Shown here one piece after another: positions 59,408 through 64,000 of a stretch of DNA of 64,000 bases (positions are counted from its first letter, which is position 1; each line of letters begins with the position of its first letter). This DNA is from Chloroflexi bacterium UBA6077 (GTDB lineage Bacteria > Chloroflexota > UBA6077): the NCBI GenBank assembly GCA_002436065.1, contig DIXP01000105.1, forward strand, positions 1-64,000, given 5' to 3'. Below the pieces are notes generated by a model. That model was not told the origin of the DNA and searched no databases. It worked only from the letters and a program-made list of their open reading frames with translations. The translations under genes were made by a program, and so were the position numbers.

Positions 59408-60919
59408 ATGACTTCGAAGGGTTTTCGTCGCAACTACGACCCGCTGAGAGTGCTGTCCGAGGCGGATGTGGCCTCGATCCAGTCGGGGGTTCTCCAAGTC
59501 CTGGAGAGGACTGGTGTGAACTTCCACGACGAGAGAGCCCTCAGGTTGCTGGCCGACGCCGGCTGCAGGGTGGAGTTCGATTCGCACCGAGTCAGGTTCC
59601 CCACTGAACTGGTGCGCGATTGTCTTTCTCAGTGTCCCAGTTCCTACGAGGTCACGGCGAGAAACCCCGACAACAACTGGCTGCTGGGGGAACCGAACAC
59701 CACCTATTTCGTCCCCGCCAACGGCTCTAACACCGTCGACCTCGATACCTGGCAGCCCCGGCAGCCCACTCGCAAGGAGTTCTACGACCTGGTCAGACTG
59801 ATGGATGCCCTGCCGAGCGTACATGGGCTCCCTGCCTTCCCATGGTACGGCTTCGAGAAGGTGCCTCAGGCGATGCGGCTGCTGGAGAGCGCGGCTGCCA
59901 AGATCCGGATGACCACCAAGCCGATCATGGAGGGTTCGGTCCTGGAGAGCTACCGCTGGAGTATCCAGATGGCCAAGGTCACCGGCCAGGATATCCTCCA
60001 ACTGGTCAACCCTGTCGCTCCACTGACCGTGGGAGAGGAGGAGGTCGCCAAAACCATCTACTTCACACAGGAGGACATGCCCTTCCACGTCACCTCCGGC
60101 CCTGTTGCCGGAGCTACCGCCCCGGCAACCCTGGCTGGGGCAGTAATCAGCAGCAGCGCCGAGAACATCGCGGGGATCGTGCTGGCTCAACTTGTCAAGC
60201 CCGGTGCCAGGGTATGGAGCGGCAACATGACCCTGGTGCAGAACATGAGGAGCGGCTCGCCCATGTTCGGACAGGTGGCCAACTTCCTCCTCGATGCCGC
60301 CTACCAGCAGCTCTGGCGCGCGTACAAGGTTCCATCCTGGTCCATTGCCGCAGCCTGGAGCGGCTCCAAGCAGATCGACTATCAGGCAGGCTACGAGACG
60401 ACCATGGCAGCCACAACTACAGCCCTCGCCGGAGCCAGCATGGTCCGGTTCCAGGGCGGCATCTCTCAACAGCTCTCAATGCACCCGGCCAAGCTGGTGT
60501 TGGACGACGACTCGGCCGAGATGATCGGCCGGTTCCTCCAGGGTGTCGAGGTAAGTGACGGGACGATGGCCCTCGATCTGATCGATCAGGTCGGCCCCAT
60601 TCCCGGCAACTTCCTCGCCACGAGCCATACACGGAGTTGGTGGAGGAAGGAGCAGTACATGCCGAGGTCCGCCGACCACGGCTCCTACGCGGACTTCTTC
60701 AACGAGGGCAGCCCAACGGTGATACGGCGGGCCGTGGAGAGGATGGAGCAGATCCTGGCGAGTCACAAGCCAACGCCGCTTCCTGCCGATCAGGAGGAGG
60801 CCATCGAGGATATCCTGAACGACGCCAGGCGCTACTATCGGTCCAAGGGCCACATCTCCGAGAGCGACTGGAGTCTCTACCAAGAGGACCTGGCCTCGCC
60901 CAATTACCCCTACGCCTGA
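59408..60919 (+). CDS. MttB-superfamily methyltransferase without pyrrolysine
   Basis: 503 residues. Family features are LSEADVASIQSGVLQVLERTG near the start, PADQEEAIEDILNDARRYY at the end and the barrel segment GATAPATLAGAVISSSAEN. No in-frame TAG is present, so it belongs to the non-pyrrolysine group, whose studied members (MtgB and similar) demethylate quaternary amines such as glycine betaine using a corrinoid protein. No corrinoid protein or MtvA-type gene is in the window, so the acceptor is unlinked or the protein has another role. It is co-directional with the dehydrogenase after a 30-bp gap. Confidence 0.9.
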   Translation: MTSKGFRRNYDPLRVLSEADVASIQSGVLQVLERTGVNFHDERALRLLADAGCRVEFDSHRVRFPTELVRDCLSQCPSSYEVTARNPDNNWLLGEPNTTYFVPANGSNTVDLDTWQPRQPTRKEFYDLVRLMDALPSVHGLPAFPWYGFEKVPQAMRLLESAAAKIRMTTKPIMEGSVLESYRWSIQMAKVTGQDILQLVNPVAPLTVGEEEVAKTIYFTQEDMPFHVTSGPVAGATAPATLAGAVISSSAENIAGIVLAQLVKPGARVWSGNMTLVQNMRSGSPMFGQVANFLLDAAYQQLWRAYKVPSWSIAAAWSGSKQIDYQAGYETTMAATTTALAGASMVRFQGGISQQLSMHPAKLVLDDDSAEMIGRFLQGVEVSDGTMALDLIDQVGPIPGNFLATSHTRSWWRKEQYMPRSADHGSYADFFNEGSPTVIRRAVERMEQILASHKPTPLPADQEEAIEDILNDARRYYRSKGHISESDWSLYQEDLASPNYPYA

Positions 60920-60949
60920 GCCCGCGATTCAACCTAACGGAGAACTGTA

Positions 60950-62062
60950 TTGGTCGATAAGAAACGAAATGTGGTAATCCTGGATGTGCCCACCTGGTAC
61001 GTGCCGGTCATCGAGCGGCAGGAACTAGCGAAGGCGGGGGCTGAGGTGGTGGTCGGTTGGGCGAAAACTGCCGGGGCCCCTCCGGAAGCCAGTATGCACT
61101 ACCCCCCCGCGGAGATCGGCACGGAGCGATACAGCACCATCACCTGCCCCTTCGTCCCACCCAGCCTCTTTCATGAGGATCTGCTGATCGAGATGGCCCA
61201 GGACGCCGATGCGGTCATGGTGGTCAAGGCCAAGATCACGGCCCGAGTGATGGAGAGCCTTCCCAGACTTCGCGTCGTCGGGCGGTACGGCATCGGCGTG
61301 GACAACGTGGACGTAGAGGCGGCCACCCGACTGGGAGTCGCCGTGGTGAACGTGCCTGGCTGCTTCGCTCGGGAGGTGGCCGACCACACCATGATGTTCC
61401 TCCTGGCCTTCGGCCGGAAGCTACCCCAGTTGGATCGCCTGATGAAGCAGGGGGTGTGGGGCAGGCCAACAGTCACACCCATACCGGCCTTCTACGGCCA
61501 GACCCTCGGTTTGATCGCCTTCGGCGAGATCGGCAGGGAGGTGGCGCTGCGGGCGAAGCCCTTCGGCATCAAGGTCCTGGCCTACGATCCCTTCGTGGAT
61601 CCCAAGGCCGCGGCCAGCCTCGGCGTTGACCTCGTGGGGCTGGACGAACTGTTGGCCCGGTCGGACTACGTTTCCGTCCACGCGCCGCTCAACGCCAAGA
61701 CCAGACACATGCTGAGCGACCGAGAGCTCCGCCTGATGAAGCCCACGGCCTACCTCTTCAACACCGCCAGGGGACCCGTTGTGGATGAGGCGGCACTCGT
61801 TCGGGCCCTCCAGCAGAAGCTGATCGCCGGAGCGGGGCTGGACGTCTACGAGACGGAGCCGCTCTATGATGGGAGCCCACTCAGGGAGTTGCCCAACGTG
61901 CTGCTGACGCCCCACACGGCCGGCATCTCGGACGAGAGCCAGGTCGAGGCCCGTCGCCGGCTTTCCAGATCCATCGCAGCGATCCTGGAGGGAGGCTGGC
62001 CCGAGGGGCGGGACCTGAACAACCCAGACGTTAAGCAGAAGGCGCGAGGCGGCAGGGGCTAA
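60950..62062 (+). CDS. D-isomer-specific 2-hydroxyacid dehydrogenase
   Basis: 370 residues from TTG 60950, with GGAGA 7 nt before. The NAD-binding domain has VGRYGIGVDNVDVEAA and then GLIAFGEIG, where the first Gly of the usual G-X-G-X2-G is Ala. Catalytic Arg (FNTARGPVVDE), Glu (DVYETEPL) and His (LTPHTAG) are present. It is close to phosphoglycerate dehydrogenase and C-terminal-binding-protein-like enzymes. It would oxidise or reduce a 2-hydroxyacid formed in this catabolic run; the substrate is unknown. Confidence 0.92.
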   Translation: MVDKKRNVVILDVPTWYVPVIERQELAKAGAEVVVGWAKTAGAPPEASMHYPPAEIGTERYSTITCPFVPPSLFHEDLLIEMAQDADAVMVVKAKITARVMESLPRLRVVGRYGIGVDNVDVEAATRLGVAVVNVPGCFAREVADHTMMFLLAFGRKLPQLDRLMKQGVWGRPTVTPIPAFYGQTLGLIAFGEIGREVALRAKPFGIKVLAYDPFVDPKAAASLGVDLVGLDELLARSDYVSVHAPLNAKTRHMLSDRELRLMKPTAYLFNTARGPVVDEAALVRALQQKLIAGAGLDVYETEPLYDGSPLRELPNVLLTPHTAGISDESQVEARRRLSRSIAAILEGGWPEGRDLNNPDVKQKARGGRG

Positions 62063-62338
62063 TACTCGGGAGGCTAGAGGTCTGCCGGCCCTCATCGGTT
62101 ATAGCTGCCCCCGTTCGCAGCTTCTCGCCGGTCCGTCGGTAGGTAAATTGGCATCACGCGGCGAACGTGGGCCTGAGCAGATACTCGCTGACGCCTATGC
62201 CACGGGGAGGTCGCCTATCAGAAGAGCGCGGATTACTGAAGTTAGCCTGCAGTTGTTGGGTTCCAATAGACAGACCGTGCACCCGTTCTAGAGTCGCTAG
62301 CGTGGATTGACACGGCAAACGAGAGGAGAAAAAACTCA

Positions 62339-63391
62339 ATGCGCCGTTACTGGGTTCTTTTGACAGCCTGTGTTGCCCTTGCCCTGCTGATAGCGGGCTG
62401 TGCAGGTAGCGCCCCTGCTGGGACAACTGCACAGGGGACCTCGCAGCCCTCGGCCCAACAGAGCAAGGATGCTCCCAAGACCGCGGCCAAGGTCCTGGAC
62501 TTGGCCTACAACGCGACCAACGACCTCACCGACAGGGGCTATGCCTGGTTCGCCGAAGAGGTCGGCAAGAAGTCCAACGGTACACTGCAGGTCCGATACC
62601 ATCCGGCGACTCTGCTCACGAAAGAGGCGGAGATCGTGGATGCGGTGAAGTCGGGCAACATCGCGATGGGCACTCCCGTCGGCGCTGCTGCTTCCCTCTT
62701 CCCAGAGTTCGGGGTCTTCATGTCCCCCTACCTTGTGCGTAGCTACGATCACGCCTACAAGATGCTGAACGGCGAGATCGGTAAGGAGATGGCGGATCTC
62801 ATCGAAAACAAGTACAAGGTCAAGGTCCTCTTCTATATGGACTTCGGCTTCCGGCATTTCTTCAACACGAAGAAGCCCATAACCAAGCCGGACGACCTGA
62901 AGGGCATGAAGATGCGTGTCCAGCAGGGCAAGGTGTACACCGATACCGTGAATGGTCTCGGCGCCAGCGCTGTGCCGATGGGCTTCGCGGAGATGATTCC
63001 CGCGATACAGCAGGGCGTCGTGGACGGCGCCGACTTGCCCATCGTCAACATCAAGAACTACAAGATCAATGAAATCGCGAAGTACGTTTCGATTACCTAT
63101 CACAACTACACGCCGAGCATGACCCTCATCAACCCCGATGTCTGGAAGGGCCTGACCGCCGACCAGCAGAAACTGCTCACCGAGGCCGGTCTGGGCGCCC
63201 AGGCCAAGATGCGCGAGGAGGCTGAGAGTGTGGACAGCCTTGAAGGCGCGAAGAAGCTGCTGGAGCCGCTCGGCATGCAGGTCAATGGCTCCGACCAGGA
63301 AGCCTTCCGCAAACTAGCTGAGGAGAAGCTGTGGCCGGGGTTCAAGTCTCAGTACTCTGAGATGTGGGATAAGATCGCATCTTTCAAGTAG
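62339..63391 (+). CDS. dctP: DctP: TRAP transporter substrate-binding lipoprotein
   Basis: 350 residues. Lipobox ending LIAGC at about residue 21, a Thr/Gln/Ser-rich linker to 50, then the DctP fold. Its signature region is the helix-strand FFNTKKPITKPDDLKGMKMRVQQ in one run, with the conserved Arg that binds the ligand carboxylate, and IPAIQQGVVDGAD. TRAP systems take up C4-dicarboxylates, keto acids or sugar acids with sodium. The 276 bp upstream contain no gene and could hold a promoter. dctQ follows. Confidence 0.95.
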   Translation: MRRYWVLLTACVALALLIAGCAGSAPAGTTAQGTSQPSAQQSKDAPKTAAKVLDLAYNATNDLTDRGYAWFAEEVGKKSNGTLQVRYHPATLLTKEAEIVDAVKSGNIAMGTPVGAAASLFPEFGVFMSPYLVRSYDHAYKMLNGEIGKEMADLIENKYKVKVLFYMDFGFRHFFNTKKPITKPDDLKGMKMRVQQGKVYTDTVNGLGASAVPMGFAEMIPAIQQGVVDGADLPIVNIKNYKINEIAKYVSITYHNYTPSMTLINPDVWKGLTADQQKLLTEAGLGAQAKMREEAESVDSLEGAKKLLEPLGMQVNGSDQEAFRKLAEEKLWPGFKSQYSEMWDKIASFK

Positions 63392-63410
63392 CCTCGCGTC
63401 GCTGATTGCG

Positions 63411-63457
63411 CCCGATGTCCACCGGAAGGGCGGATTGTCCTCCCGGTGGACGTCGGG
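63411..63457 (+). promoter_or_regulatory. Hairpin between dctP and dctQ
   Basis: A 15-bp stem with one mismatch (63411-63425 with 63443-63457). Such structures often cap the binding-protein mRNA and keep its level above that of the permease. Confidence 0.5.
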
Positions 63458-63491
63458 TCGAGACGCGAAGCGACTGGTGGAGGAATAACAG

Positions 63492-63980
63492 ATGACGAGG
63501 GCTCTCGGGTTCGTCAGCATGGTCCCGCGCATCGTGCTGGTAGTGCTCATGTTTATCATGCTGGTGGACATGATGCTGGGCGTCTTCTTTCGTTATGTCG
63601 TCGGTCAGGCTCTCCCCTGGACGGAGGAGGTGGGAACCTTGAGTCTGATCTGGATCACTTTCATTGGTGGTGCCATCGGAATAACCAGGGGGTCTCACTT
63701 CTCCATACATCTGCTTCTGGACAGCCTGAGCCCGGCAAGTCAGCGGCTGGTGCGGACAGTGATCGCCCTGTTCATCCTGCTCTTCGGGCTCATTCTGGCC
63801 CCGTATGCCACGCAAGCAGCTATTGCCAACACGACATCCGAGACCCCGGGCCTCGGTATCAGTCTGGCTTATCAGTATGCCTCCGCGGCTGTGGGTGGAA
63901 TACTGATAACCTGCTATGCGGCTCGCCTGGCCCTTGATTCCTTTATGAGCAAGGGCAGTTCTTCAAACCACGCCGACTAA
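63492..63980 (+). CDS. dctQ: DctQ: TRAP transporter small membrane subunit
   Basis: 162 residues from ATG 63492 with GGTGGAGGAATAAC upstream. Four hydrophobic segments (about 12-35, 45-65, 85-110, 125-150). The conserved short motif around the second segment is LPWTEEVGTLSLIWITFIGGAIG. It forms the membrane complex with the large DctM subunit. A GGAGGAGG ribosome site 3' of the stop, at the window edge, indicates that dctM starts just outside. Confidence 0.93.
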   Translation: MTRALGFVSMVPRIVLVVLMFIMLVDMMLGVFFRYVVGQALPWTEEVGTLSLIWITFIGGAIGITRGSHFSIHLLLDSLSPASQRLVRTVIALFILLFGLILAPYATQAAIANTTSETPGLGISLAYQYASAAVGGILITCYAARLALDSFMSKGSSSNHAD

Positions 63981-64000
63981 CGTCGGAGGAGGTCGCACTA

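Noticed and set aside
59402..60469. 355-codon minus-strand frame opposite the MttB homologue
   Set aside because: Antisense shadow of a well-supported gene; no recognisable domain.
59408..60919. Pyrrolysine-containing trimethylamine methyltransferase
   Set aside because: The frame has no internal TAG; the protein belongs to the non-pyrrolysine branch.

Overview
The window is GC-rich bacterial DNA, probably from an uncultured Chloroflexota bacterium. This rests on gene content and style: substrate-binding lipoproteins with long Ala/Pro/Thr-rich linkers, a MalT-type LuxR regulator, exporter-type ABC modules, GC-rich palindromic intergenic repeats and many GTG/TTG starts. No rRNA or tRNA gene, CRISPR array or intact transposase was found, so the placement is inference.

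Left part (1-22 kb) is catabolic and transport DNA. It opens with the 3' end of an M29-type peptidase gene, 260 bp of which recur exactly at 7475. Between the copies lie a glycyl radical enzyme, its activase, a tripartite tricarboxylate transporter (TTT) binding protein, an IclR regulator and two small inverted-repeat elements, one a clear MITE. Next come a complete TTT transporter (tctBAC), a ROK regulator, a Cys-rich unknown protein and a two-cluster ferredoxin-type protein. Two alkaline-phosphatase-superfamily genes, a second ROK regulator, a GlcD-type oxidase and a dihydrolipoamide dehydrogenase follow. Four promoters here (about 13.9, 14.0, 19.0 and 19.2 kb) share the same layout: a TTGACA-type -35, a -10, and a TGAATYAA box 21-27 nt downstream. 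They look like one ROK-controlled regulon.

Housekeeping part (22-27 kb): a NifU-type scaffold, folB, and three MEP isoprenoid genes, dxs, ispH and ispG.

Resistance-like island (27-51 kb): three TetR / ABC ATPase / multispanning permease modules, two rifampicin-phosphotransferase-like enzymes, an MFS exporter, and small regulatory or toxin-antitoxin pairs (XRE/membrane protein, AbrB/PIN, VapBC, HicAB) placed between the modules. Most modules have their own promoter with a palindromic operator. The MalT-type regulator is broken by an exact 29-bp tandem duplication.

Right part (51-64 kb): a SufR-like regulator, AmrS-type radical SAM enzyme and FAD oxidoreductase operon; Mrp; a thioredoxin-reductase-like flavoprotein; then a GntR/FCD-regulated catabolic run comprising an orphan TTT binding protein, a non-pyrrolysine MttB homologue, a 2-hydroxyacid dehydrogenase and TRAP transporter genes dctP and dctQ. 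The large TRAP permease presumably starts just past the window.
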